In this document: in pieces, positions 8,346 through 17,604 of the stretch
How the letters are laid out: each line of letters starts with the position of its first letter
How positions within the stretch are numbered: position 1 is the first letter of the stretch
Assembly: GCF_003992255.1 (NCBI RefSeq)
Contig: NZ_RQVA01000011.1
Span: 6,374 to 70,373, forward strand
Reading direction: 5' to 3'
Source: F0422 sp003992255
Lineage (GTDB): Bacteria > Bacillota > Negativicutes > Veillonellales > Veillonellaceae
DNA length: 64,000 nucleotides
Made by a program: the position numbers and the translations under genes
The notes under the pieces: generated by a model
Database searches by the model: none
The model's input: only the letters and a program-made list of their open reading frames with translations
What the model was told of the DNA's origin: nothing

Positions 8346-10091
8346 TTAATTAAATTGTGTTTCCTCTACTTCCAAGAATCCGAAGTATTCCATACGTCGA
8401 ATCATTTCTTCGTAGAACGCAAGGATCATGGTGTATTTGGTGGACTGTTGTAAGGCTAGAGGGCTAATGGATTCTTCTGTCATAGCCTCGTAGATTTTGC
8501 ACATTACATCGTGTTTGGTCGTTGGTTTGCTGAGGAGTTTCATGAACTCTAAATCTTCTTCATTAAAATCATTAATCGGATCATTGTAGCGATTGCCAGG
8601 GTAGATGTAAGCGTTCACACCTTCTTGTGGCATAATCTCTACGAATGGAATATAACGCTCAGGGATGTAGCTTTTCTTCTCTTTAAAAATATGATGTTTG
8701 AAAGGATGTTCTGTTTCCAACACGGACAGGCTGATGCCACCTTGAATGATATGTTCTACTAGGAATTGATAGAACAATGGTAAGCACATGTCAGGAATGG
8801 TATGTTCTCCTGTATAGGTCACTAATGTATTGTTTTTTACATAGAAATGAGGACCTTCTTGTTGGAATAAATTTGCCAAGCCTTTAGCTATAGATTCAGT
8901 ATGATCAGTATTGCCGGAAGTATCACTAGCGTTATCATTAGATGAATTAGCAGGATTAGTATCGCTATTGGTATTTGCTACACTTTCATGAACATGATTT
9001 GCATCTGTTACAGAGATAGGCATCCGTTTTGCTAAGTCTTCAAAAATGGGTTCTAAATGCTCTGATGGAATGCGTAGGGTGAATAGGAATTGTTCCAAGC
9101 TGTGTTGGAAGCCTGCATCAGTGACAGATGTTTCTGTGATGCGTTTTGGCGTAGCCCCTTTGTGGGTGAACAAGGATTTGCGGAATGCTGTGTTCAGCAT
9201 GAAGTCGATGTACTGTTCTCGTGCCAATGAGTCATGCGGGGCTAGGTCTTGTAATCTAGTGCGTAATGTTTCGTCATACACATCAGGGAATGATAAATTC
9301 AAATCGCAGTCACAGAGATAGGTGAACCCATGCTCTGCCATATGGTCCATGCATTGGTGAAAGTACACTGGTGTGTTCACTGGCTCTAAATGGTCGTGAC
9401 CTACATAGCAATCTTGTTTTTGTAATGTTTGGCGCAAGGACTGTAAAAATGATGCCTGTTGGTTTTTTACCGTATCGTACTCAAGCATAAGAGCGCCTAG
9501 CTTACTAGCTATCGTTTTACTGTGGCGAACTTTTTCACGATGGTTCAAGGTGTCGATATCTTTATTGGCAAACTCCAAGAGAGCGCGAACACTGTCCATC
9601 TTATGCCAACCTGGATAGGTGTTATAGGACATGTACAAGATACCGTTCTCTGCTAGATGTTGTTTGCAGAGGTGAAGGAAATTGTCTTTCGTTTCCTCGT
9701 CTACCCAAGAATAGAACCCATGAGCGATGATGTAATCGTAAGTACCGAGCTGTACGTGGCTTTCATTCACATCACCTTCTAACAAGTCAAGGTTTGTGAT
9801 ACCTAATTGGTCGATGTAGGTCTTGCCTACGTCCACTTGGGTGGGGGCAATTTCAATGCCTGTGAAAGTCGCCCTTGGATAGAAGAGGGCCTGGGATATT
9901 AAATTACCGCCGTAGGAAGATCCGATTTCCAAAATACGAGCTGTGCTAGCAGGAGCCGGTGAAAGACCTAATAGACGAGCGTAACTTTCAAGGAATGGAG
10001 CAGACGCATACGGGAAAGGTTGGGACAGATACCCTAAGTCAGCGTAGATTTCTTTAGCTTGCTCTTTAGTCATTCGTGTGTTGTATCGCAT
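8346..10091 (-). CDS. Class I methyltransferase with C-terminal regulatory domain
   Basis: A 581-residue protein. Residues about 30-180 form a SAM-dependent methyltransferase: motif I is ILEIGSSYGGNL, then FTGIEIAPTQVD, GDVNES, and YDYIIAHGFYSWVDE. The remainder matches the architecture of the 'methyltransferase regulatory domain' proteins (Pfam MethylTransf_Reg type), related to bacterial protein-lysine methyltransferases. A low-complexity Asn/Ser/Thr/Asp linker lies near residues 385-415. The substrate cannot be read from the sequence. ATG 10091 is chosen because AAAGGAG lies 5 nt before it; an upstream in-frame ATG at 10133 has no ribosome-binding site. It is monocistronic and convergent with rplQ. 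Confidence 0.83.
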   Translation of the reverse strand: MRYNTRMTKEQAKEIYADLGYLSQPFPYASAPFLESYARLLGLSPAPASTARILEIGSSYGGNLISQALFYPRATFTGIEIAPTQVDVGKTYIDQLGITNLDLLEGDVNESHVQLGTYDYIIAHGFYSWVDEETKDNFLHLCKQHLAENGILYMSYNTYPGWHKMDSVRALLEFANKDIDTLNHREKVRHSKTIASKLGALMLEYDTVKNQQASFLQSLRQTLQKQDCYVGHDHLEPVNTPVYFHQCMDHMAEHGFTYLCDCDLNLSFPDVYDETLRTRLQDLAPHDSLAREQYIDFMLNTAFRKSLFTHKGATPKRITETSVTDAGFQHSLEQFLFTLRIPSEHLEPIFEDLAKRMPISVTDANHVHESVANTNSDTNPANSSNDNASDTSGNTDHTESIAKGLANLFQQEGPHFYVKNNTLVTYTGEHTIPDMCLPLFYQFLVEHIIQGGISLSVLETEHPFKHHIFKEKKSYIPERYIPFVEIMPQEGVNAYIYPGNRYNDPINDFNEEDLEFMKLLSKPTTKHDVMCKIYEAMTEESISPLALQQSTKYTMILAFYEEMIRRMEYFGFLEVEETQFN

Positions 10092-10343
10092 AAAAACTCC
10101 TTTATTCTCTGAAGTGTCATAGTAGCCACTCATGAGTTATAGTGAGTGGTTTATTTCATATAGTTATATACTTATAAGTATATCAGAAATAGGGCAATTT
10201 ATATACTGTTTAGATGTGACGTGAAAGATAGTATACAGGCTTGGTTTGCACACATGAATAAATGATACTCATTACTATATAAAAATGAATTATATAAAAT
10301 ATGACTAAAAAGTATAACCTATGTATTTTAGTCAATATTTTTC

Positions 10344-10372
10344 TTGCTTTAGTGTATTGAATCTGATATTAT
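10344..10372 (+). promoter_or_regulatory. Promoter of the adhesin gene
   Basis: TTGCTT (10344-10349), a 17-bp spacer and TATTAT (10367-10372) form a good sigma-A type promoter about 100 bp before the adhesin start at 10476. The rest of the 384-bp divergent gap 10092-10475 is AT-rich, with no other gene seen. Confidence 0.7.
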
Positions 10373-10475
10373 GAGGGAAAGATGAAACTGTAGCGGAAAT
10401 TATCAGTTATGATACCTACACTTTATCCGTGTTATATATAATAAGTAGTCAGCAAATAAAAGGAGAATGATTATC

Positions 10476-13349
10476 ATGAATCAGATTTTCAAAGTTGTCT
10501 ATAGCGCAGCAAAACAATGCTATGTAGTAACATCGGAATTTGCGAAGTCGAATGGTAAAAAAGCAGCAATCGTGGCAGCTGCGTTGGTATTAACAAGTGG
10601 CGTGGGTGCTGTGAATGCAGATGATGTAGAGTCACGGTTAACAGATTTAGAGTCTAATGTTCGTACAATTAATGCTACGATTTCTAATATTCAAAATACT
10701 GTAGATAGTACAAGTGATGTACAAGTAGCTGCGAATAAACAAAAATCTGAATCTAACGAAACAGCGATTAATGCACTAACACCAAAGGTAACGACTTTGG
10801 AAAGTAAGGTGCAAGCTTTAGAAACCGGATCTACTGCAGGTGGACAAGCTAATACAGAACGAGATGGTAAAATCCAAGCTAATACAGAAAAATCAAATGC
10901 GAATGAAGCGGCCATCAATGAGTTAAAACCAAAAGTAGCAAAAAATACAGAAGACTTAGCTAAAGTAGATGGTAAAATCGATGGAGCTAGAGAAGCAGCT
11001 GTTACAGAAGCAGGTACAAAAGCAGATGAAAAAGTAGCAGCATTAAAAACTGAATTAGAACCAAAAATTGAAAAGGCTAAAACAGATGCGATTGCTGATG
11101 CAGAAGGTAAATTAGCGACTGCAAAAACAGACTTAGAAGGTAAAATTACTGCTGCAGAAGGTAAAATCACCGATGCCAAAACAGATTTAGAAGACAAAAT
11201 CACTAAAGCAAAAGAAGCAGCGATTGCTGATGCAGATGGTAAATTAGGTACTGCAAAAACAGACATAGAAGGTAAAATTACTGCTGCAGAAGGTAAAATC
11301 ACCGATGCTAAAACAGATTTAGAAGATAAAATAAATAAAGCAAAAGAAGCAGCTATTGCCGATGCAGACGGTAAATTAGGTACTGCAAAAACAGACTTAG
11401 AAGGTAAAATTACTGCTGCAGAAGGTAAAATCACCGATGCTAAAACAGATTTAGAAGATAAAATCACTAAAGCAAAAGAAGCAGCGATTGCTGATGCAGA
11501 TGGTAAATTAGGTACTGCAAAAACAGACCTAGAAGGTAAAATTACTGCTGCAGAAGGTAAAATCACCGATGCAAAAACTGAATTAGAAGGCAAAATTAAT
11601 GATGCGAAAGCAGCAGCTATTGCTGATGCAGATGGTAAATTAGCTACTGCAAAAACAGAGTTAACAGGAAATATTGCGACAGCGAAAACAGAGGCTATTA
11701 CAGAAGCAGGAACAAAAGCTGAAGAAAAAATTAATGAAGCAAAAACAGAGTTAACAGGAAATATTGCGACAGCGAAAACAGAAGCTATCACAGAAGCAGG
11801 AACAAAAGCTGTAGAAAAAATTAATGAAGCAAAAACAGAGCTAACAGGAAAAATTGATGATGCGAAAGCAGCAGCGATCGCTGATGCAGATGGTAAATTA
11901 GCAACAGCGAAGCAAGCTTTAGAAGCAAAAGATACAGAATTAACTAACAAAGTTACTGATCTAGAAGCTAAATATAACTCTGCCACTGATGTTAAAGCTG
12001 CTAATGATCGTTTTGAGAAACTTGAAGCTGCAGATAGAGAACATGATAAATCTATTTCTGGTATCAATAAAAGTATCTCAGATATAAATGGGGATATTAA
12101 AGATAATGCTGATGCTATTGATGCTAATACAAAGGCCATCGATAAAAACACGGATGAAATTGATGAGGCTAAAAAACTCCTTGTAGCTCATGATACAAGA
12201 CTCGGTGAACTGAAAACTGCTATTGATGATACTGTTGATGATATTGCAGCTAATGCTGATGGTGTAAAAGATAATGCTGAAAAAATTCAATTACTTGGTC
12301 AAGGGTTAAAAGCAACTACAGAGGCTATCAAAGACAATGCAGATAAAATTAAAGCTGCAGGAGAAGGCTTAAAAGCAGTTACAGAAGCCATTGGCGATTT
12401 AGACAAAAAAATCGATGAGGATACTAAAAAAGCCAAAGACGATGCAGTTACAGAAGCCGGCACAAAAGCTGATGAAAAGATCACTGCGGCAAAAACAGAA
12501 TTAACAGGAAAAATCACAGAAGCTAAAGATACAGCAACAGCAGCAGACGCTAAAGCTACAAAAGCTCAAGAGTCAGCAAGTACAGCAGATGCTAAAGCAG
12601 TTGAAGCAAAAGCAGCAGCAAAAGCAGCAGATGATAAAGCAGTTGAAGCTAAAAACGCAGCAGCTGCAGCAGTTCAAGCCGCTACTGAAAAATCTGCAAC
12701 AGCAAAAACTGAGGCAGTAACAGAAGCTGGCACAAAAGCTGAAGAAAAAATTAATGCAGCTAAAACAGAGTTAACAGGCAAAATCGATACAGCAAAAGAT
12801 GAAGCTATTACAACAGCTGGTAAAAATGCAGAAACAAAAATTGCAGCAGCTAAACAAGCACTAGAAACAAAATTCCAAGGATTAGACAATACTACTGTTA
12901 AGCTAGAAAAATACGATAAAGATATCGCAGCTCTTCAAGCTACTGAAAAAGCGCATGATGCACGTATCACTACAGTAGAAAAAGACGTAAAAGTAGTAGG
13001 TGCGAATGCAGCAGCCTTAGCAGCATTGAAACCGTTACAATACAACCCTGGTCAAACTACACAAATCATGGCAGGTGTGGGTACATATCGCGGACAAAGT
13101 GCAGTTGCATTAGGTGCTGCTCACTATACTAGTGAAAACTTGATGTACCATGCAGGGGTAAGTTTCGGCAACGGTAGTGGCACAATGGCTAATGCTGGTA
13201 TTACTATTGGATTTGGTAGTGGTGAAACTGCAAAAGCTGAGTCTCCTAAAGTAGTTCAATTACAAAGTGCAGTAGATCGTTTAACAGCTGAAAATGAACA
13301 AGTAAAAGCAGCATTAAATGATCTTTATGCAAGATTACAAGCTAAATAA
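10476..13349 (+). CDS. Trimeric autotransporter adhesin, coiled-coil stalk type
   Basis: A 957-residue type Vc secreted adhesin. The N-terminus MNQIFKVVYSAAKQCYVVTS is an extended signal peptide (ESPR) that runs into a hydrophobic core, with cleavage near NADD. Almost the whole passenger is Ala/Lys/Glu/Asp/Thr-rich coiled coil; I see no YadA head repeats. Four 44-residue and two 30-residue repeats occupy residues about 217-452. The membrane anchor is near residues 860-920 (ALAALKPLQYNPGQTTQIMA, then GVSFGNGSGTMANAGITIGF). About 40 residues of leucine-rich coiled coil follow the anchor. ATG 10476 is chosen because GGAG is 10 nt upstream; ATG 10467 abuts the site. It probably forms surface fibres for coaggregation or biofilm. 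Confidence 0.9.
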   Translation: MNQIFKVVYSAAKQCYVVTSEFAKSNGKKAAIVAAALVLTSGVGAVNADDVESRLTDLESNVRTINATISNIQNTVDSTSDVQVAANKQKSESNETAINALTPKVTTLESKVQALETGSTAGGQANTERDGKIQANTEKSNANEAAINELKPKVAKNTEDLAKVDGKIDGAREAAVTEAGTKADEKVAALKTELEPKIEKAKTDAIADAEGKLATAKTDLEGKITAAEGKITDAKTDLEDKITKAKEAAIADADGKLGTAKTDIEGKITAAEGKITDAKTDLEDKINKAKEAAIADADGKLGTAKTDLEGKITAAEGKITDAKTDLEDKITKAKEAAIADADGKLGTAKTDLEGKITAAEGKITDAKTELEGKINDAKAAAIADADGKLATAKTELTGNIATAKTEAITEAGTKAEEKINEAKTELTGNIATAKTEAITEAGTKAVEKINEAKTELTGKIDDAKAAAIADADGKLATAKQALEAKDTELTNKVTDLEAKYNSATDVKAANDRFEKLEAADREHDKSISGINKSISDINGDIKDNADAIDANTKAIDKNTDEIDEAKKLLVAHDTRLGELKTAIDDTVDDIAANADGVKDNAEKIQLLGQGLKATTEAIKDNADKIKAAGEGLKAVTEAIGDLDKKIDEDTKKAKDDAVTEAGTKADEKITAAKTELTGKITEAKDTATAADAKATKAQESASTADAKAVEAKAAAKAADDKAVEAKNAAAAAVQAATEKSATAKTEAVTEAGTKAEEKINAAKTELTGKIDTAKDEAITTAGKNAETKIAAAKQALETKFQGLDNTTVKLEKYDKDIAALQATEKAHDARITTVEKDVKVVGANAAALAALKPLQYNPGQTTQIMAGVGTYRGQSAVALGAAHYTSENLMYHAGVSFGNGSGTMANAGITIGFGSGETAKAESPKVVQLQSAVDRLTAENEQVKAALNDLYARLQAK
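11124..11651 (+). repeat. Four tandem 132-bp repeats in the adhesin stalk
   Basis: Four in-frame copies begin at 11124, 11256, 11388 and 11520. Each encodes 44 residues of the type KTDLEGKITAAEGKITDAKT followed by an AxxKAKEAAIADADGKLGTA-like half. 44 is 4 x 11, which suggests hendecad rather than heptad coiled-coil packing. Copies differ by few bases, so copy number could change by recombination or slippage. Confidence 0.93.
11652..11831 (+). repeat. Two tandem 90-bp repeats in the adhesin stalk
   Basis: Two in-frame 30-residue units (KTELTGNIATAKTEAITEAG, then TKAEEKINEA) lie at 11652-11741 and 11742-11831, directly after the 132-bp array. They are nearly identical in DNA sequence. Confidence 0.9.
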
Positions 13350-13419
13350 TTACATAGATTAGTGTATCCAGCATAAGGGTATTTCGATTCCTTATAGCGT
13401 ATCATACTATCTCTCCATA

Positions 13420-13458
13420 CAGTAGGTATACTCTTTCGGGAGTATACCTACTGTTTTT
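13420..13458 (+). terminator. Terminator of the adhesin gene
   Basis: A perfect 14-bp stem (13420-13433 with 13440-13453, loop TTTCGG) is followed by five T, 70 bp after the adhesin stop. The rest of the gap to 13671 holds nothing I recognise. Confidence 0.93.
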
Positions 13459-13671
13459 CATTACTGTAGTAGAGGATACAGTACGTGTCGTTCCTAAGGA
13501 CAATAAAAAGGCACCAATGCTATCTTTATGTTGTTAGAAGGAAACATTTTATTGTTAGGTATGGAAGAAATGATGCAGGACTTTCAGAAGGATAGACGTT
13601 ATGCACGGCATAGTGATAGATAGGAGTAGGATTATATATGTCAACCTTTCAGAATCAAAATAGGTTGCCTA

Positions 13672-13700
13672 TTGTATGAAAGCCCCCTACAAGGTATAAT
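13672..13700 (+). promoter_or_regulatory. Promoter of the ecfA1-ecfA2-ecfT-truA operon
   Basis: TTGTAT (13672-13677), a 17-bp spacer and a perfect TATAAT (13695-13700) lie 60 bp before ecfA1. The leader is too short for a riboswitch. Confidence 0.8.
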
Positions 13701-13759
13701 GAAAGAGATTGTAATACGAAGTAACAATTGTACTTACGTAGAGAGGAACGAGAATAAGA

Positions 13760-14602
13760 ATGAATGAAATTATGATCGCTACGGACCATATGAGTCATGT
13801 CTATCAAGATGAAATGGGCCGTGAGGTACATGCCCTAAAGGATGTGAGTGTTCACATCAGGGAAGGGGAATTTGTCAGTATTATCGGAACCAATGGCAGT
13901 GGCAAGAGTACATTGGCCAAACATTTTAATGTATTGTTACAGCCTACATCTGGTACCGTTACCGTTTTAGGAATGGATACAAAAGATGAAAGCTTAATTT
14001 GGAATATTCGCCAGAATGTAGGGATGGTATTCCAAAATCCAGATAATCAAATCGTAGCGGCTATTGTAGAAGAAGATGTAGCCTTTGGACCAGAAAATTT
14101 AGGAGTACCAGCTCCAGAAATCCGTAAACGTGTGGATGCTGCGCTGGCTTCTGTGAATATGTCGGAGTATGCTTTACATGGACCGCATTTATTATCGGGT
14201 GGACAAAAACAACGCATTGCCATTGCTGGCGTATTAGCTATGAAGCCGAAGTGCATTATTTTAGATGAACCGACGGCTATGCTAGATCCAAAGGGACGTA
14301 AAGAAGTAATGGATACGGTATATCGACTCAATAAAGAGGAGGGGATTACCATTGTTTTCATTACCCACTTTATGGAAGAAGCGGCCTTAGCGGACCGTAT
14401 CATTGTGATGAAACAAGGAGAAGTCATTGATGAAGGGGCGCCGAAAGAAGTGTTTATGAATGTAGATACTTTAAAAGGGTTAGGCCTTGATGTACCTGTG
14501 CCATCAGAAATTGCGGTGCGGTTACAAGATAAAGGTATTGCTATGCCAAGTGGTATTACTACGAATGAAGAGTTAGGGGAGGCCTTATGTCAATTCAATT
14601 AG
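13760..14602 (+). CDS. ecfA1: ECF transporter ATPase A1
   Basis: A 280-residue ABC ATPase. Walker A is GTNGSGKST (about 43-51), the Q-loop is VFQNPDNQ, the signature is LLSGGQKQR, and Walker B is CIILDEPTAMLDP with a switch His in FITHF. With EcfA2 and EcfT it forms the energy-coupling module that drives vitamin uptake through exchangeable S-components. It overlaps ecfA2 by 16 nt. No S-component is encoded here, indicating a shared (group II) module. Candidates in this window are the genes at 26545 and 28616. Confidence 0.93.
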   Translation: MNEIMIATDHMSHVYQDEMGREVHALKDVSVHIREGEFVSIIGTNGSGKSTLAKHFNVLLQPTSGTVTVLGMDTKDESLIWNIRQNVGMVFQNPDNQIVAAIVEEDVAFGPENLGVPAPEIRKRVDAALASVNMSEYALHGPHLLSGGQKQRIAIAGVLAMKPKCIILDEPTAMLDPKGRKEVMDTVYRLNKEEGITIVFITHFMEEAALADRIIVMKQGEVIDEGAPKEVFMNVDTLKGLGLDVPVPSEIAVRLQDKGIAMPSGITTNEELGEALCQFN

Positions 14603-15456
14603 AACATGTCACCTACACCTATGGACAGGGAACTCCTTTTGAAAAAACAGCTTTACATGATATTAACTTGACCATCCATGAAGGAGAATTTGTAGGGATC
14701 ATTGGTCATACAGGGTCCGGTAAATCGACGTTGGTGCAACATTTAAATGGATTGTTACATCCTACGTCAGGGACTGTCACAGTGAATGGCGTTGACTTGG
14801 TGGGAAAAACAAAAGAAGTGAAAGAGACTCGCCATCAAGTAGGGATGGTCTTTCAATATCCAGAGCATCAATTATTTGAAGAAACCATAGCTAAAGATAT
14901 TGCCTTTGGGCCACGCAATTTAGGATATGAGGATGCGGAAGTAGACCGTCGTGTGCGAGAAGCCATGGAATTTGTAGGTTTAGATTACGATACGTATGCA
15001 GATCGGTCACCTTTTCATTTATCGGGCGGACAAATGCGCCGTGTTGCCATTGCAGGTGTCATCGCTTTGGACCCATCCTATTTAATTCTTGATGAACCAT
15101 CTGCGGGACTAGATCCATTTGGTCGAGAAGAAATTTTTGGAGAAATTATGAAATTACACAAGGAGAAAGGAATTACTGTGATCCTTGTGTCCCATAATAT
15201 GGAAGATATTTCTCGTATGGCTAATCGTCTCATTGTGATGCATCAAGGGGAGGTGCTATTGGATGGGAATCCTATCGAGATTTTCCACAATGATCGAGAA
15301 GCATTGCAATCTGCGGGCGTCGATGTACCGCCTCTGTCACAGACATTACAAGCCTTGGCAGATCGCCACATTCCGGTGAATATTGACCGTGTTCATGTAC
15401 AAGAGGCAGTAGAGGATTTATATGCCTATGTAAAGGAGGTGCGCCATGTTAAGTGA
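14587..15456 (+). CDS. ecfA2: ECF transporter ATPase A2
   Basis: A 289-residue partner ATPase of EcfA1. Walker A is GHTGSGKST, the Q-loop is VFQYPEHQLFEET (typical of EcfA2), the signature is LSGGQMRR, and Walker B is YLILDEPSAGLDP with H in LVSHNMED. It overlaps the genes on both sides, so the trio is tightly coupled in translation. Confidence 0.93.
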   Translation: MSIQLEHVTYTYGQGTPFEKTALHDINLTIHEGEFVGIIGHTGSGKSTLVQHLNGLLHPTSGTVTVNGVDLVGKTKEVKETRHQVGMVFQYPEHQLFEETIAKDIAFGPRNLGYEDAEVDRRVREAMEFVGLDYDTYADRSPFHLSGGQMRRVAIAGVIALDPSYLILDEPSAGLDPFGREEIFGEIMKLHKEKGITVILVSHNMEDISRMANRLIVMHQGEVLLDGNPIEIFHNDREALQSAGVDVPPLSQTLQALADRHIPVNIDRVHVQEAVEDLYAYVKEVRHVK

Positions 15457-16252
15457 TATTACGATTGGACAGTACTTCCCAGGGAATTCCGTGCTGCATC
15501 GCATGGATCCACGGGCAAAAATCATGGCTACCATGCTCTTTATTATAGCTATCTTTTTTGCAGATAGTTTGGTAACGTACAGTATCGTAGCAGCCTTTAC
15601 CTTTGGATGCATGGCTCTATCTCGGTTGCCACTGCGATTGATTTGGCTATCGATTAAGCCATTGTGGGTAATCATTGTATTTACGTTGGCGATTCATATC
15701 TTTACTACACCAGGGGAGTACCTATTCTCCTACGGTTGGCTTCATATTAGTCGCGAAGGTCTTAACTTAGGGGGCCTCATGGCAGCACGATTGATTTTCT
15801 TAATCGTCTTTTCCTCCTTGTTGACCTATACAACGTCGCCGATTCGATTGACGGATGGCATTGAGCGATTGTTGAATCCTTGGAAACGCATTGGCGTGCC
15901 AGCTCATGAACTAGCGATGATGATGACCATCGCTTTGCGCTTTATTCCTACATTATTAGAGGAAACAGATCGCATTATGAAAGCCCAAGAATCTCGTGGT
16001 GCAGACTTTACAACAGGGTCCTTGGTGAAACGGGCTAAGAATATGGTGCCTTTATTAGTGCCATTATTTATCAGCGCCTTTCGTAGAGCTGATGAGTTAG
16101 CGGTAGCTATGGAATCTCGTTGCTATCGTGGTGGCGAAGGTCGTACTCGTATGAAAGAGCTGAGCTATTCTAACTTGGATTTCTATGGCGTAGGAGCAGT
16201 GGTTGTAGTCAGTGTATTACTTGCCGTATTGCGTTGGGGCTTTAGTATATGA
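15446..16252 (+). CDS. ecfT: ECF transporter membrane subunit T
   Basis: A 268-residue membrane protein with several hydrophobic segments. It has the two EcfT coupling-helix signatures, ALRFIPTLLEETDRIMKAQE-type with AQESRG, and AMESRCYRGG (the conserved A-x-x-x-R-G/R-G boxes). It scaffolds the two ATPases and the S-component. Its stop overlaps the truA start (ATGA at 16249). Confidence 0.93.
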   Translation: MLSDITIGQYFPGNSVLHRMDPRAKIMATMLFIIAIFFADSLVTYSIVAAFTFGCMALSRLPLRLIWLSIKPLWVIIVFTLAIHIFTTPGEYLFSYGWLHISREGLNLGGLMAARLIFLIVFSSLLTYTTSPIRLTDGIERLLNPWKRIGVPAHELAMMMTIALRFIPTLLEETDRIMKAQESRGADFTTGSLVKRAKNMVPLLVPLFISAFRRADELAVAMESRCYRGGEGRTRMKELSYSNLDFYGVGAVVVVSVLLAVLRWGFSI

Positions 16253-17040
16253 CAGAGGGTATGAGAACGATACAGCTTATCGTTGCCTATGATGGGACGG
16301 AGCTATGTGGATACCAACGGCAACAGAATGGTCCCACCGTACAAGGCTATTTGGAAGAAGCCTTATCCAAAGTTTGTAATGAACCGATCACAATTTATGG
16401 TTCATCTCGTACCGATGCAGGAGTACATGCGAGGGGACAAGTAGTGGCTTTCACCACGACGGGGAAGATTCCCGTCCACAATTTGATGCGCGCCCTCATC
16501 GCGCATATGCCGCCATACATTGTGGTTCGTGAGGCCAAGGAACTGCCATCAGATTGGACACCCCATCAGTATGTGAAAGGCAAAGAATATATCTACACCA
16601 TTCATAATGATGCTGTTGTGGATCCTTTGCAACTGCGCTATGCCTACCATGTGCGAAAGCTTTTGGATATAGAAGCGATGGCACAAGCGGGGCGAGCATT
16701 GGAGGGAACCCATAATTTTAGTTCTTTCAAAGGGCACAATACAACGGTGCAAGATCCTGTCAAAACGATGTATGCTGTGAAAGTACAGCAGCAAGCTCAT
16801 ACTGTGCGTATTCATGTCATCGGCGATGGATTTGTGTATCACATGGTGCGGAATATGGCCGGGTTCTTGGTGGATGTAGGCTTAGGTCGCTTTCACCCAG
16901 AGGATGTACCACGTATTATCGCCGGAGAGAGCCGACAGTTAATCGGTAAAACAGCGCCAGCACATGGTTTGTGTTTAGATACTGTATTTCTAGATACAGA
17001 CAGTTTGGACGCCGCCGTGGCTAGATTCCATCATATATAA
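16249..17040 (+). CDS. truA: tRNA pseudouridine(38-40) synthase
   Basis: A 263-residue TruA that converts U38-40 of tRNA anticodon stems to pseudouridine. The catalytic Asp is in GSSRTDAGVHARGQ, with further blocks FSSFKGHNT and FVYHMVRNMAGFLVDVG. The start overlaps the ecfT stop. An in-frame ATG 12 nt later (MRTIQLIVAYDG) is an alternative start. The ecfT-truA linkage is common in Firmicutes. Confidence 0.95.
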   Translation: MTEGMRTIQLIVAYDGTELCGYQRQQNGPTVQGYLEEALSKVCNEPITIYGSSRTDAGVHARGQVVAFTTTGKIPVHNLMRALIAHMPPYIVVREAKELPSDWTPHQYVKGKEYIYTIHNDAVVDPLQLRYAYHVRKLLDIEAMAQAGRALEGTHNFSSFKGHNTTVQDPVKTMYAVKVQQQAHTVRIHVIGDGFVYHMVRNMAGFLVDVGLGRFHPEDVPRIIAGESRQLIGKTAPAHGLCLDTVFLDTDSLDAAVARFHHI

Positions 17041-17179
17041 ATGAGTAGGCGAATTGTCTCTTCTATCCTGCATAGATAGAAGTAAGGTGTATAAAAATCC
17101 TATACCATATAGGTAGCAATAGTATATAGTAGTAGATAGTAGAAGTGCTTAGCCATACGGTTAGGCAGAGGAGGTTATG

Positions 17180-17485
17180 ATGAAAGAAGACGGAATCCAT
17201 ACACATATTGCGATTAAAATGCCAGAGTATGTGATCGATGTAGATGCATTGGTCAATGATCCTGTGAATCGCCGTAAGTTGGCACGTTTCATTATGAAAC
17301 GTCATTTAGACATGGATACAATCATTGATGAATTTGTGGCAAATCCAGAGAACGAAGCGGAATTGATGCGCTTTGCTGCATCTGTGGTGTTCTCTAAAAC
17401 AGGTCGAGATATGATGAATGAAATGAGCGATGATGTATTGCCATTATTCTTTGAAGAAGCCGTATACGAAGACGATTTATTATAA
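17180..17485 (+). CDS. Small acidic protein of unknown function
   Basis: A 101-residue soluble, acidic protein (MKEDGIHTHIAIKMPEYVID ... FFEEAVYEDDLL) with mostly helical character. I do not recognise a family. The start is the second of two ATG codons; AGAGGAGG (17167-17174) is 5 nt from it. It lies 140 bp after truA and is closed by a terminator at 17502. It may be read from the ecf operon or from its own promoter in the AT-rich gap. Confidence 0.7.
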   Translation: MKEDGIHTHIAIKMPEYVIDVDALVNDPVNRRKLARFIMKRHLDMDTIIDEFVANPENEAELMRFAASVVFSKTGRDMMNEMSDDVLPLFFEEAVYEDDLL

Positions 17486-17501
17486 GTAATAGGCATATAA
17501 A

Positions 17502-17541
17502 AAAGAGGAACGTTGATGTTGTTTCATCAACGTTCCTCTTT
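17502..17541. terminator. Bidirectional terminator
   Basis: A perfect 17-bp stem (17502-17518 with 17525-17541) contains AGAGGAACGTTGATG and lies between convergent genes. A T run follows on the minus strand, and a CTTT end on the plus strand. It is a member of the recurrent AGAGGAA-x-x-TTGAT terminator family seen at 37031, 42468 and 45424. Confidence 0.9.
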
Positions 17542-17604
17542 GTATTGGGGGGCGTATGTGACTACGTCCCTTTTGTATAGGTATTGTATGTTTACAGTTT
17601 ATGA

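Noticed and set aside
11124..11831. Regular repeats that could suggest a CRISPR array
   Set aside because: Units are 132 and 90 bp, contiguous, in frame and protein-coding; there are no unique spacers.
10691..12151. A 486-codon open frame on the minus strand inside the adhesin gene
   Set aside because: It is a mirror of the Ala/Lys-rich repeats of the plus-strand adhesin, has no ribosome-binding site and gives a low-complexity Ser/Ala/Val product.
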